64,000 nucleotides of DNA from Kribbella rubisoli (GCF_004217145.1 NZ_SHKR01000019.1:124001-188000), one strand, 5' to 3'. Counted from the stretch's first letter, positions 17,606-26,200 are shown. The notes: generated from the letters alone by a model not told the origin. Translations and numbers: made by a program.

Positions 17606-18550
17606 TCAGCGCCGAAGGAGGCGGTACTCGCCTGCGGCAACCTGTTCGGTCTCACCACGCACCCGGCTGCAGAAGATCACCGAGTCGAGCAGGCGGAAGC
17701 GGCTCTGTTCGAATCGATGCGCGCGATTGTCGGCACTGAGCTGGGCGAGGTTGGCGCCGCCGAAGCGGTTCCGGAGCTGGCGAGGGCTCGCGTAGAGGCC
17801 ATCGACGTACAGGTACGGCCTGGCCGTGATTGACATCCACTGCTGCCAGTTGGCAGAGCGGTAGCTGGACCCGGTGAAGCCGAGATTCGGGTCGACCGCC
17901 GTGGTCAGCACCTGCACGCTCGGCAACTCCTGCCGAATTGCCGACCGGAGCTTACCCAACAGGTATGAGATCGCGTTGGCGGGAGCCACGTCGAAGGAGT
18001 ACACCCGAGACACGTCCCAGGCCGAACCGAGTGGTACATCGAATTGTGTCTGCAACTGCCGCGCGACCCGCATCCACTCCAACGGCGACACACTGCACAA
18101 GGTCACCGGACGACGGCTCAGGGGCTCGACCAGCGCAAAGTTGACAGACCCGGCACGAGCATTCCGCAGGTAATGGAGCCGGCCGAAGATTGGGTCCGCG
18201 ACGCTGTTCCTGAGCCGAACGAATCGAAGATCAGACAGGTCGAACCGATTCCGCGGAATCAGCTCACCGACGCTCCGCTGATCCTCCCGGAGCCGAACGG
18301 CGTGACGGTGCAACTCGGTCTCGACACTCCGCCGCGACACAGTGCCGTCCGACCGAGTCAGTCGCGGCAGATGCAAGAGGGTACGGACGCTCAGCGCCCG
18401 GCTAGGCACCTTGTACTCGCGGGCCGCATCGGCCAGTAGATCGGCGAACTCAGGACTGTTCCTTCGGCAGTCCTCGAGCGAGGGGCGGGACACTGGACCG
18501 ACCCGACCGCCAGGCAGAAGCGTCTCGGGTCGCGAGGCAATGGTGGACAA
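17606..18550 (-). CDS. Mom-like GNAT-fold protein (tentative)
   Basis: 314 residues from a TTG start at 18550 with AGGAGA eight bases upstream. The central part reads like phage Mu Mom-type/GNAT proteins: SRVYSFDVAPANAISYLLGK, then VLTTAVDPNLGFTGSSYRSA and NW, matching the pattern D-x(3)-G-x-x-G-x-x-Y-x-A-x-N-W seen in that group. Mom transfers a methylcarbamoyl group to adenine in DNA. The N-terminal 100 residues (EYKVPSRALSVRTLLHLPRL) and the C-terminus (YVDGLYASPRQLRNRFG) are unfamiliar. Convergent with PfkB copy 2, four bases apart. The DNA-modification role is inference only; another acyltransferase-like role is possible. Confidence 0.6.
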   Translation of the reverse strand: MSTIASRPETLLPGGRVGPVSRPSLEDCRRNSPEFADLLADAAREYKVPSRALSVRTLLHLPRLTRSDGTVSRRSVETELHRHAVRLREDQRSVGELIPRNRFDLSDLRFVRLRNSVADPIFGRLHYLRNARAGSVNFALVEPLSRRPVTLCSVSPLEWMRVARQLQTQFDVPLGSAWDVSRVYSFDVAPANAISYLLGKLRSAIRQELPSVQVLTTAVDPNLGFTGSSYRSANWQQWMSITARPYLYVDGLYASPRQLRNRFGGANLAQLSADNRAHRFEQSRFRLLDSVIFCSRVRGETEQVAAGEYRLLRR

Positions 18551-18573
18551 GCGAGCTGTCTCCTGTCAGACCA

Positions 18574-18605
18574 TTGGTGATGTCAGCTCGACCTGACATC
18601 ACCAA
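18574..18605. promoter_or_regulatory. Perfect 13-bp inverted repeat, operator-like
   Basis: TTGGTGATGTCAG (18574-18586) and CTGACATCACCAA (18593-18605) are exact reverse complements around the spacer CTCGAC. The repeat ends 24 bases before the TTG start of the Mom-like gene and lies just after the stop of the upstream gene. It is AT-richer than its surroundings and has no U tract, so an operator fits better than a terminator. Confidence 0.65.
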
Positions 18606-18617
18606 AGAAAGCCGCGC

Positions 18618-19358
18618 TCAGGCGGCGGTGGACCCGGCGGATTCAGAACCGGCCGCGCCCGGCGACGTTTGCTGCTGGGTGGTCACCGATCGGGACCGGA
18701 CTGCCACCGCCTGATGGAGGTTTCGAAATGCTTTGCGCCAGACCGGGCTCGTAGCCTGATCAAGCGCTGTGTATCTGTCCCAGACCGAGTCGCCGCGCAA
18801 TTCTTCGAGACTTCTTCGGCTGTTCGCTTTGTACTCGATCGACCAATCCGTGAGGTCGCCGTAGTATTCACAGAGCACCGGACGCTTACAAAGTTTCTCA
18901 AATCGGCTGAACTGGTCGAACTGATCGAAAGTCAGGTCAATCACCAAACGCCGCGGCGACGCCTCGTCACCTATCTCGACCCAGCAATGGAAGGTCGCGA
19001 CATCTTTGTCCGCGCCGAACCGGACGTCACCGAAGCAGTATCGAGCCTGAGATCGCCAGGACCGACGGAGCCTGGGCATCAGCCAGGCCGAGCTGACCCC
19101 GCACTGCCCGACCGACGGCGGGTCTCCAGGGAGCCGTGGTGTCCTCGGATGTCGGGTGGTGTCGTTCCAGTGGCGCGCAAGCCGATGCCGGCTCCTCTTA
19201 AGAGTCCATCTCAGCAGCCCTAGCCTCGGGCCCGAGACCGCTGGCCGGCTGTGCGACAGGGCGGCCGGTTCGGCGTCACTCAGGTCGGTCTCCGGCGAAC
19301 CATGATCTGCGGGCGAAAGTTCCGCCGCAGCGCGCTCGACAAGCGTCACCCCGTGCAC
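18618..19358 (-). CDS. Putative papain/transglutaminase-like protein with Cys-His-Asp pattern
   Basis: 246 residues from a GTG at 19358 (GTG at 19349, spaced eight bases from GGAG, is an alternative). The first 80 residues are low-complexity and basic. The core then reads SVGQCGVSSAWLMPRL with Cys86, VATFHCWVEIGDE with His124 and RRLVIDLTFDQFDQF with Asp141, the order and spacing expected for a transglutaminase or papain-fold Cys-His-Asp triad. The tail (TTQQQTSPGAAGSESAGS) is disordered. Lower GC than most neighbours. It lies upstream of the Mom-like gene on the same strand. Fold assignment is by pattern only. Confidence 0.55.
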   Translation of the reverse strand: MHGVTLVERAAAELSPADHGSPETDLSDAEPAALSHSRPAVSGPRLGLLRWTLKRSRHRLARHWNDTTRHPRTPRLPGDPPSVGQCGVSSAWLMPRLRRSWRSQARYCFGDVRFGADKDVATFHCWVEIGDEASPRRLVIDLTFDQFDQFSRFEKLCKRPVLCEYYGDLTDWSIEYKANSRRSLEELRGDSVWDRYTALDQATSPVWRKAFRNLHQAVAVRSRSVTTQQQTSPGAAGSESAGSTAA

Positions 19359-19542
19359 TCCATCCAGGCGATCTTCGAATCGCCGACCTTACAGAGTGAA
19401 GCGAATGTAGCAGTGCGTGTCAACTCTGCCACCCTGAGTGGCTGGAACCGCGCGGAAAGCATGATGTGTTGTACCGCTTGCACGCTGAGGCGTGTCAATA
19501 GATCGGCGACCGTCTTAATGGTCCACGTCACAGGGGGACCGG

Positions 19543-21243
19543 CTACGGCATGTGGAGCGGGTTCGGGATGCTGCCGGTGGACGGGATTGGAGGACGTGTG
19601 TCGAGGTCGGCGTAACCGAGGGTCAGGCGGTAGCCGTTCAGGGGGTAGCGGCCGAAGGAGTCGCCGAGAAAGGCTGTGGCGGCCAGGCGGGCGGCGCACT
19701 CCGGATGTGCAGCCGTGTAGCGGTCTATTTCGGCTTGAGCCAGGGACCAGAAAGCTGCTTCGGGGATGTGATTCTGACTGGCGAGCGGGTTCAGGACACC
19801 TAGCAAGAGGGCGTCGACAATGTATTGCCGGAGAACGCTCCAAGACTTTCTTGGAAGGACTCTGGAGTGCGTGTCAGGCGTATTTCCGCGCGCTGCTATT
19901 TCGTCGGTTGAAATGTTAATGTCATCGACCAGGTCTTTAATGACCAGACGAGCTGGAATGCCCTGGAAATTGCAGATGATGGCTAGGTTTTCACCGTGTG
20001 GGTTGACCGTTATGCCGTAGTGGTGGAGTAGGTGGAGTAGTGGGCGGAGGAGGGTGGAGAGGAGGTGGCTGAGCCAGGTTTGGGGGTCGGTGCCGGCGCG
20101 GGCGATCGCGGCTGGGGTGAAGCCGGGATGCAGTACGGCGGCTAGCGGCCAGACGGACTCGCCCTCGCGGAGGCGGGGGTCTACGGGGTCTCGCCAGATG
20201 ACGCCGAGTGTTTCGGTCCATTGGTACGGGATGCCGGGGTGGGTCGAGAGTTCCGGGTGCGGGACGGTGACTGAGGCGACTTCGCCTAGGAGTTCTGTGC
20301 CCAACGCACGGAAGGTTTCGTCGCGGGACCAGAGGCCGTGGAGCCATTGGGTGAGCATGGGGGCGGCTAGCGTGCAGTGGGAGGGGATGCCTCGGTAGAC
20401 GCTGGTGTTGAGGATTTTGAGGGGGAGTTTTACCTGGTAGCGCATCGGGTTGGTGATGTTGACCATGGTGCGGATGGATTGGGTGGGGAGGTACTCGTCG
20501 GGGCTCTCGCCGAGGATGACGATCTCGCCGGTGGCTAGTTCTCGGGCCCATTGGGTGCGGATGACGTGGTCTAGTTGCCAGGGGTGGCATGGGAGCCAGA
20601 CGTACGCGTCGGGGTCGTCCAGCCGGCCACGGAAGGCCGCCACAGTTTCAACATCAAGTTCGCGGGCGATGACGGCGTGCTCGGAGAGGTCCGGCGTACC
20701 GCGGAACTCGGCTAGGCCTCGGCGTACGGCGAGCCAGGTCAGGTGGAGCGGCGTACGGGCCTCGGGGGCGTAGCGCTCGCTGTCGGCGGCTGAGAAGCCT
20801 AGGCGGCCCTTGTTGGCTACCAGGAGGGGGTGGCCGGTCAGGTGGCCCTCTAGGCGGCTGTGGTGTAGGTCCAGCAACTCGGCGACCGGTACGGCGGAGG
20901 CAGCCATGCGTACGTCGGCTGCCAGTGTGCTCGTCAGCTCGGCGACGTACCCGGCGATGGTCGAGCCGTCCAACCCGAGTACGTCGGAGGCCTCGACGAA
21001 GAACTGGATCGGGTCGGTGGCCGCCTCGCTCTCGTCGTTGCCGAGGATGCCGCTGGTGGTACGGCGGATCGACTGCGGGTCGACGCGCCAACTGCCGAAC
21101 CCACCACGCGTGGCTTCGAAGGAATAGGACGCAGGCCCCAGGTCCAAGCGATTGTCGACCGGCTCGAGCAGGCCCTCGGTGCAGAACTGGGAGATCAGTT
21201 TTGCCAGCAGGTCCGCGGAACAGCGAGTCCAGAGGGGGTTCAT
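19543..21243 (-). CDS. NRPS-independent siderophore synthetase, IucA/IucC family (second copy)
   Basis: 566 residues. ATP-dependent condensation of a carboxylate with an N-hydroxy-N-acyl diamine, the last step of hydroxamate siderophore assembly. The family signatures are present: WLPCHPWQLDHVI (conserved H-P-W), TQSIRTMVNITNPMRYQVKL with the ATP-site S-x-R-T, GIPSHCTLAAPMLTQWL, and the ferric-transporter-like C-terminal part HYGITVNPHGENLAI followed by RLVIKDLVDDI. The ATG start overlaps the monooxygenase stop (ATGA). Last gene of the operon; similar to DesD/RhbF. The 184 bp after its stop hold no clear hairpin. Confidence 0.93.
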   Translation of the reverse strand: MNPLWTRCSADLLAKLISQFCTEGLLEPVDNRLDLGPASYSFEATRGGFGSWRVDPQSIRRTTSGILGNDESEAATDPIQFFVEASDVLGLDGSTIAGYVAELTSTLAADVRMAASAVPVAELLDLHHSRLEGHLTGHPLLVANKGRLGFSAADSERYAPEARTPLHLTWLAVRRGLAEFRGTPDLSEHAVIARELDVETVAAFRGRLDDPDAYVWLPCHPWQLDHVIRTQWARELATGEIVILGESPDEYLPTQSIRTMVNITNPMRYQVKLPLKILNTSVYRGIPSHCTLAAPMLTQWLHGLWSRDETFRALGTELLGEVASVTVPHPELSTHPGIPYQWTETLGVIWRDPVDPRLREGESVWPLAAVLHPGFTPAAIARAGTDPQTWLSHLLSTLLRPLLHLLHHYGITVNPHGENLAIICNFQGIPARLVIKDLVDDINISTDEIAARGNTPDTHSRVLPRKSWSVLRQYIVDALLLGVLNPLASQNHIPEAAFWSLAQAEIDRYTAAHPECAARLAATAFLGDSFGRYPLNGYRLTLGYADLDTRPPIPSTGSIPNPLHMP

Positions 21244-22499
21244 CCGGGGATGGTGAAGGTTGTGAATGCGGTGGACTTCGGGAGGCGGAAGACTTCTCGG
21301 GCGGCGATGGTGTTGAGGATGGTGGCGTTGCGGATGGCGCCGAGGCCCAGGTCGGGGGCGGCTACGCCGTGGGAGTGGAGGTCGGCGTTGGCGACGAAGA
21401 TTCGGTCGGGGACGGTGGTTGATGAGGCGCTGTGGTTGCGGTTGAGGATCCAGCGGCCCGAGGCGTCGTGGTCGAGCAGGGGCTGCAGGGAGGTCATGAA
21501 GGGTAGTGGCCGGTTGCGGTAGCCGGTGGCGGCCACTACTACGTCTGTTGTGTGATGAAAAGTGCGCCCGGTGTCGGCGTGCAGCATGGTCAGTTCTACG
21601 CCGTCGGGGCCGACGGCTGCGGACTGGACGCCGACACCTACCTGGAGTTCGACCGGCGCCGCGACCTGGTCGCGGGCGTAGAGCTCGTCGTGGATGTCTT
21701 CGAGGGTTTCTGCGGAGATGCCCTTGTAGTGGCGCCACTGGTCTTTGACCAACTGGTTGCGGACGGGCTCGTCCAGGGCGTGGAAGTAGTCGACGTACGA
21801 GGGGGTGGTCATCTCCAGGACGAGTTTGGAGTAGTCCAGCGGGGTGAAGGCAGCGGTGCGGGTCAGCCAGGAGACGGCGGGAGCCGATGATCGCAGCAGG
21901 TCGAGTGTGCACTCGGCGCCGGACTGGCCGGAACCTACGACGGTGACGTGCCCGGCAGCGAGGAGGTCCGGACGGCGGAAGAGGTAGTCCGCAGAGTGCA
22001 GGAAGCGGTCCGCGGGGAGATCGCTGAGGGCGGCGGGGACATATGGTTCCGTACCAACGCCGACCACCAGATGCCGAGCTTCAAACCGAAGAACAGCCTC
22101 ACCGCGCTCGACAGTCAACAAGAACGCCGACCCGTCCCAGACCACCTCACGCACGTGGTGACCGAAGTGCAGTGACTCCAACTGCGCAGCACACCACCGC
22201 AGGTACGTCTCGTACTCGCGCCGCGTCGGATGGAACTTCTCCCGCACGTAGAACTGATAGAGCCGGTCAGTCGCACGAAGGAACGACAGAAACGACAGGT
22301 GGTGCGCCGGCTCGACCAACGACACCAGGTCAGCCAGGAACGACACCTGCAGCATCGCGTCTTCGAACATCAGCCCGCGGTGCCACGTGAACTCCGGCCT
22401 GCTGTCCAGCACGGCGATCTCGATGTCGTCCACCTCGGAGGCCAGTGCGGCGAGTCCGAGGTTGAACGGCCCACAGCCGATCGCGATCACGTCGTACAT
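21240..22499 (-). CDS. Lysine/ornithine/diamine N6-monooxygenase of siderophore synthesis
   Basis: 419 residues; FAD- and NADPH-dependent N-hydroxylation of a diamine (cadaverine, putrescine or diaminopropane) to build the hydroxamate. FAD motif IGCGPFNLGLAALASE at the N-terminus, the substrate/flavin segment MLQVSFLADLVSL, NADPH motif VVGSGQSGAECTLDLL and the C-terminal VVAATGYRNRPLPF. Related to DesB, IucD and RhbE. One base separates it from the acyltransferase stop upstream, and it overlaps the following synthetase. Confidence 0.93.
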   Translation of the reverse strand: MYDVIAIGCGPFNLGLAALASEVDDIEIAVLDSRPEFTWHRGLMFEDAMLQVSFLADLVSLVEPAHHLSFLSFLRATDRLYQFYVREKFHPTRREYETYLRWCAAQLESLHFGHHVREVVWDGSAFLLTVERGEAVLRFEARHLVVGVGTEPYVPAALSDLPADRFLHSADYLFRRPDLLAAGHVTVVGSGQSGAECTLDLLRSSAPAVSWLTRTAAFTPLDYSKLVLEMTTPSYVDYFHALDEPVRNQLVKDQWRHYKGISAETLEDIHDELYARDQVAAPVELQVGVGVQSAAVGPDGVELTMLHADTGRTFHHTTDVVVAATGYRNRPLPFMTSLQPLLDHDASGRWILNRNHSASSTTVPDRIFVANADLHSHGVAAPDLGLGAIRNATILNTIAAREVFRLPKSTAFTTFTIPG

Positions 22500-22500
22500 C

Positions 22501-23049
22501 TCATGCCTCCAGAGTGGTCCGGGTGCGGACCATCAGTACTGCTGTCTTGTCGGGCAGCTGTAGCTCCCCCTGCTGGACAAAGCCCGCCGCGACGAACGCA
22601 CGGACGGACGGGGTGTTCTGTACGTCGGGCTCAGCCACCACCCGCTCGCACGCTGGATCGGCGCGCAACAACGCATCCGCAACCGCTCTGATCAGCCGAC
22701 GACCCAATCCGCGACCGACCCGCGTGACATCACCGATGGCGAGGTGCATGCCCCAGTCGTGCTCGTCGCTCGCGTAGTACTCAGCCAGGTGGTCGTGCCG
22801 CACGCGGTACAGCTCGACGTACCCGAAGTCCTCCTCGTCCACGGCCGCGACGCAAGGGACCGAGTGCTCCCCCGATGTCTGCCGGGTGATCTCCTGCGCC
22901 CAGCGCTCGACCGACCAGTCCTGGTGCCACCACCGCCGGATGTGCGGCTGCGCCATCCACAGTGCGATCCGTGCCGCGTCGGAGGCGCCGGCCGGACGGA
23001 GGTCGAGGCCGTCGTCCAGGTGGAGCATCGGCTGCAGGTCACACCTCAT
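22501..23049 (-). CDS. GNAT N-acyltransferase of siderophore synthesis (IucB/DesC/RhbD-like)
   Basis: 182 residues; acylates the N-hydroxy amine using acyl-CoA (acetyl- or succinyl-CoA). The fold reads MAQPHIRRWWHQDWSVERW (typical of the Acetyltransf_8/IucB group), YVELYRVRHDHLAEYY, and the CoA-binding loop RVGRGLGRRLIRAV, followed by VAEPDVQNTPSVRAFVAAGF. The ATG at 23049 overlaps the synthetase stop (ATGA); an internal ATG seven codons later (MLHLDDG) is possible. Confidence 0.9.
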   Translation of the reverse strand: MRCDLQPMLHLDDGLDLRPAGASDAARIALWMAQPHIRRWWHQDWSVERWAQEITRQTSGEHSVPCVAAVDEEDFGYVELYRVRHDHLAEYYASDEHDWGMHLAIGDVTRVGRGLGRRLIRAVADALLRADPACERVVAEPDVQNTPSVRAFVAAGFVQQGELQLPDKTAVLMVRTRTTLEA

Positions 23050-24662
23050 CGCAGCGGGTTCGGGATGTCGAGGTACACCGACTGGGCGTCCAATGGCGCC
23101 ACCACTTCGTCGATACCGCGCAGCCTGGTCAGCATGTTCGCCTTGCACGGCAGTGTGTCGGCCTCCAGCCACCGCCGCGCCAGCCTGTCCCCAGAGGGTC
23201 CAGCAGCCTCCAGCAACGGCAGCGCGAGCGTCAACCGCTCCCGCACCACGCTGAGCAGCTCAGCCTCGTCAGCGATCCCATCTGCCGCCAGACAGCCCAC
23301 AACAGCCAGCGCCTGGTTGTGCAGCAGGTAGTAGGTCAAGCGATCGTCGACAATCGAGTCGTCCACCACCGCGAGCGTCGAGTCACGCAGCCCGGTCACC
23401 GCCAGGAGACCACGCAGGTACGACGACGCGAGGTAGTACCCCTGGTTGTCGCGATAGGCACCGCCCTTGATCCGCCCGGACCCGTCCAGCCGCACCAGCG
23501 TGTTCTGCTGATGCGCCTCGAGCCCGATGCCGGTCTCGGCGTACAGGTGCAGCATCGGGATCAGCAGGTTGTCGATGTACTCCGCCACCCAGCCGGCCGG
23601 GTCGTCCGCGGCGTACACACTCAGTCGGCTGAGCCCGCCAGGACGAGGCGCGACCAGACCCGCCAGACATGCATAGCTGTTGACGTCTGCCGGCACCTCC
23701 CGCACAGCAACGTCAAGACCGGTCAGCGTCGGCCCGCCCTCGTCAAGAGCAACCCAGGCCGGATCCCTGACGATGCTGAAGCGCGGGTGCGCGGTCGCCG
23801 TACCCGCGTTGTACGCCGCATCGAGCAAGCGGTTGATCTCCAGCCCGCGACGCAGCTCGGTCGGCGTGGACTCACGCCGCGAGTTGGTGATCCGCAGCCC
23901 GAGTGACAACTTGAGCATCACCGGCAGATCCGGGTGAAAGACCGTCCGCAACGAAGACGTCGGATACCAGGTAGCTCCCTGCGGCCCCAGCGCCTTGACG
24001 CGGCCGGCCTTGACAAGCGATGCCACCCGAGGCCGCGAAAGCACCGACGCCGCCTGCCACGGATGCGCCGGGATCAGCACCCGGCCCGACGACGCAGTGA
24101 TACCGGCCAGCGCGCCCATCAGCTGCACAGCGTCCAGTCCCTGCAGCGAGGGCGCGCCGGCCACCTGGTCCGACGACACCAGCTCGGCGTCGGCTTCGAA
24201 CCAGTGCACTGCGAAACGGCCACCGAGCTCCGGTGAGTACGCCGCCAGCTCGGCCCCGCTCAGTCCGTCCCGGCTCTTCGGCGCCGGGTGGTTCAGATGC
24301 CCGAACAGCAACGCCTGCTCGAACTCCAGGAAGCGCCCAGGTCCGCGCTCCCCGTCGGCGTCGTCCACAAACCGTGAGACGTTCCGCACCGACTCCGCCG
24401 TACGCGCCGCCAGATCGTCGATCTCCGCCGGATCCGCGTCCGCGGACAGCACCCGCACCAGATCCTCCGGGACGGCCGGTACGCCGTCCACCAGCACGTC
24501 GGTGAACTGGTGCAACCCGGTGCGCGAGGCGTGCTCGACCCGGGCGGTCACCGTCGACGAGCCCACGGAGAACGCCAGCGGTCCGACCGCGACCGGCACG
24601 GACGACTCCCGGGTGTAGCACCGCAGGATCGCGTTCAGATGCGCAGCAACCGCAATGCTCAC
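23046..24662 (-). CDS. NRPS-independent siderophore synthetase, IucA/IucC family (first copy)
   Basis: 538 residues, distant homologue of the synthetase at 19543. The shared signatures are VLIPAHPWQAASVL, YPTSSLRTVFHPDLPVMLKL and the C-terminal ETGIGLEAHQQNTLVRL followed by GAYRDNQGYY. With two different IucA/IucC enzymes the operon probably couples two hydroxamate arms to one dicarboxylic or citrate core (arthrobactin, schizokinen or aerobactin style), rather than oligomerising one monomer as DesD does. The start overlaps the decarboxylase stop. Confidence 0.92.
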   Translation of the reverse strand: MSIAVAAHLNAILRCYTRESSVPVAVGPLAFSVGSSTVTARVEHASRTGLHQFTDVLVDGVPAVPEDLVRVLSADADPAEIDDLAARTAESVRNVSRFVDDADGERGPGRFLEFEQALLFGHLNHPAPKSRDGLSGAELAAYSPELGGRFAVHWFEADAELVSSDQVAGAPSLQGLDAVQLMGALAGITASSGRVLIPAHPWQAASVLSRPRVASLVKAGRVKALGPQGATWYPTSSLRTVFHPDLPVMLKLSLGLRITNSRRESTPTELRRGLEINRLLDAAYNAGTATAHPRFSIVRDPAWVALDEGGPTLTGLDVAVREVPADVNSYACLAGLVAPRPGGLSRLSVYAADDPAGWVAEYIDNLLIPMLHLYAETGIGLEAHQQNTLVRLDGSGRIKGGAYRDNQGYYLASSYLRGLLAVTGLRDSTLAVVDDSIVDDRLTYYLLHNQALAVVGCLAADGIADEAELLSVVRERLTLALPLLEAAGPSGDRLARRWLEADTLPCKANMLTRLRGIDEVVAPLDAQSVYLDIPNPLR

Positions 24663-26146
24663 GCCGCTCCTTCACCGGTCAGGACGTCGAGGCCGGTGGC
24701 CACGACCTGGTCGAGCAGGTCCTCGATGTCCGTCGCGGTGGCGTTCGGGTTCAGCAGCGTCAACTTCAACGCGACCGCTGCCGGGCGGCCACCGCGGGCC
24801 GGCAGTTTGGTCCGGCCGATCAGCACCCGTCCGGACGTCAGCAACCGGCGCCGGACCTCTCCCTGAAGGGCATCCGCAGCGGATGCCTCCAGCCCCCGTC
24901 CGGCGACCCGGAACAACACCGTGGTCAGAGTCACCGGCGCCAGCAACTCGAGGTTGCTGTCGGCAACGACCCGGGCCGCGGCGGCATGCGCGAGCTCGTG
25001 ACAGGTGTCGAGCATTGTGCCCAGTCCGGACCGCCCGTATGCCGTCAGCGTGGTGGCAACCTTGACCGCATCCGGACGGCGGGTGGTCTGCAGGCTGCGT
25101 CCGAGCAGGCCGTCCAGCCCGGAGTCGATGTCGTCGGCCGGGTTCAGGTAGTCCACCGACCGGTCGAACGCGGAGAACCGGGTCCGATCGGCCACCAGCA
25201 GCACGCTGGTCGCCGCCGGCTGCCAGCCGATCTTGTGCAGGTCCAGCGTGACCGAGTCCGCCAGCGGCAGGTCGGCGAGCAACGGCGCCAGGCGCTCGGA
25301 GAACAGTGCCCCGAACCCGTACGCCGCATCCACGTGCATCCAGACCCCGTGCGCACGGGCCAACGTGGCGATGTCGCCGATCGGGTCGATCGAGCCGAAG
25401 TCCGTCGTACCGGCTGTCGCGACCACGGCGACCGGCGTACGACCGGGCTTGGCGAGCTCGTCGGCGAGTACGTCGGTGCGCAGGCGGAAGTTCTCGTCGG
25501 ACGGAATCGTGATCGCGGCCGACTCACCGAGCCCGAGGGCGGCACAGGCTCGCTGGACGGAGAAATGCGCCAGCTCGGAGCAGAACACGACCGGCCGCTC
25601 GAGACCCTGCAGGCCGTTCCGCCGTACGTCGACCCCCGCCGCGGCGGCCGCGCTGTCGCGGGCGATCAGGACCGCGAGCAGGTTCGAGATCGAACCCCCA
25701 GGCGTCAGTACGCCGTCCGCCTCCGGGCCGAAGCCGGCGAGGTCGGCCAGCGACTTCACGACCCATTGCTCGATCGCGAGCGTCGCCGGACCGGAGTCGT
25801 ACGTGTCCATCGACGCGTTCGAGGCCGAGGCCAGCGCGTCCGCGTCCACCGCGACCTGGAGCACCGGCGGCTGCAGGTGCGCTGCCGCGTGCGGGTGGCT
25901 CAGGTCGATGCCGTTCTGGTCCAGCAGGCCCGCGATCAGGTCGAGCGCGGCCGACTCCCCCACGCCGGTCGACGGGATCCGCGGCTCACCCAGCACCTCT
26001 GCGGCCCGGCGCAGTACCGCTCCGGGGGAACCGTGCGGCAACGGTCCACGCTCCCGATCCGAGACCGTCGAGGCCAGCGACCAGCGGTCGGTGAACGGAT
26101 CGCGGACGGGTGTTGGCAGCGCGGTCAGACGCGCGGGCTGCGACAT
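24659..26146 (-). CDS. PLP-dependent group II decarboxylase (diamine-forming)
   Basis: 495 residues from the ATG at 26146 with GGGAGA six bases upstream. It should supply the diamine backbone by decarboxylating lysine, ornithine or diaminobutyrate. The PLP site is LDLHKIGWQP (Lys in the S/T/D-x-H-K context), with VLTPGGSISNLLAVL, VVATAGTTDFGSIDPIGDI and WMHVDAAYGFGALF, all conserved in DesA/Ddc/RhbB enzymes. First gene of the five-gene siderophore operon; the iron-box-like repeats lie 26-54 bp upstream of its ATG. Confidence 0.9.
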   Translation of the reverse strand: MSQPARLTALPTPVRDPFTDRWSLASTVSDRERGPLPHGSPGAVLRRAAEVLGEPRIPSTGVGESAALDLIAGLLDQNGIDLSHPHAAAHLQPPVLQVAVDADALASASNASMDTYDSGPATLAIEQWVVKSLADLAGFGPEADGVLTPGGSISNLLAVLIARDSAAAAAGVDVRRNGLQGLERPVVFCSELAHFSVQRACAALGLGESAAITIPSDENFRLRTDVLADELAKPGRTPVAVVATAGTTDFGSIDPIGDIATLARAHGVWMHVDAAYGFGALFSERLAPLLADLPLADSVTLDLHKIGWQPAATSVLLVADRTRFSAFDRSVDYLNPADDIDSGLDGLLGRSLQTTRRPDAVKVATTLTAYGRSGLGTMLDTCHELAHAAAARVVADSNLELLAPVTLTTVLFRVAGRGLEASAADALQGEVRRRLLTSGRVLIGRTKLPARGGRPAAVALKLTLLNPNATATDIEDLLDQVVATGLDVLTGEGAA

Positions 26147-26171
26147 CCAGATCTCCCGGGAAGTTGTCGAG

Positions 26172-26200
26172 TAAGGCAACCCTTACTAAGGCAGCCCTAA
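26172..26200. promoter_or_regulatory. Tandem iron-box-like repeats (DmdR/IdeR-type operator)
   Basis: Two 14-bp repeats, TAAGGCAACCCTTA (26172-26185) and TAAGGCAGCCCTAA (26187-26200), are one base apart. The first is an inverted repeat (TAAGG/CCTTA). They resemble the TWAGG...CCTWA half-sites bound by iron-dependent DtxR-family repressors and form an AT-rich island just upstream of the siderophore decarboxylase. Binding is inferred. Confidence 0.7.

Noticed and set aside
21244..21912. N-terminal extension of the second NIS synthetase
   Set aside because: Pro/Arg/His-rich shadow of the monooxygenase gene; the ATG at 21243 gives a protein of usual family length.
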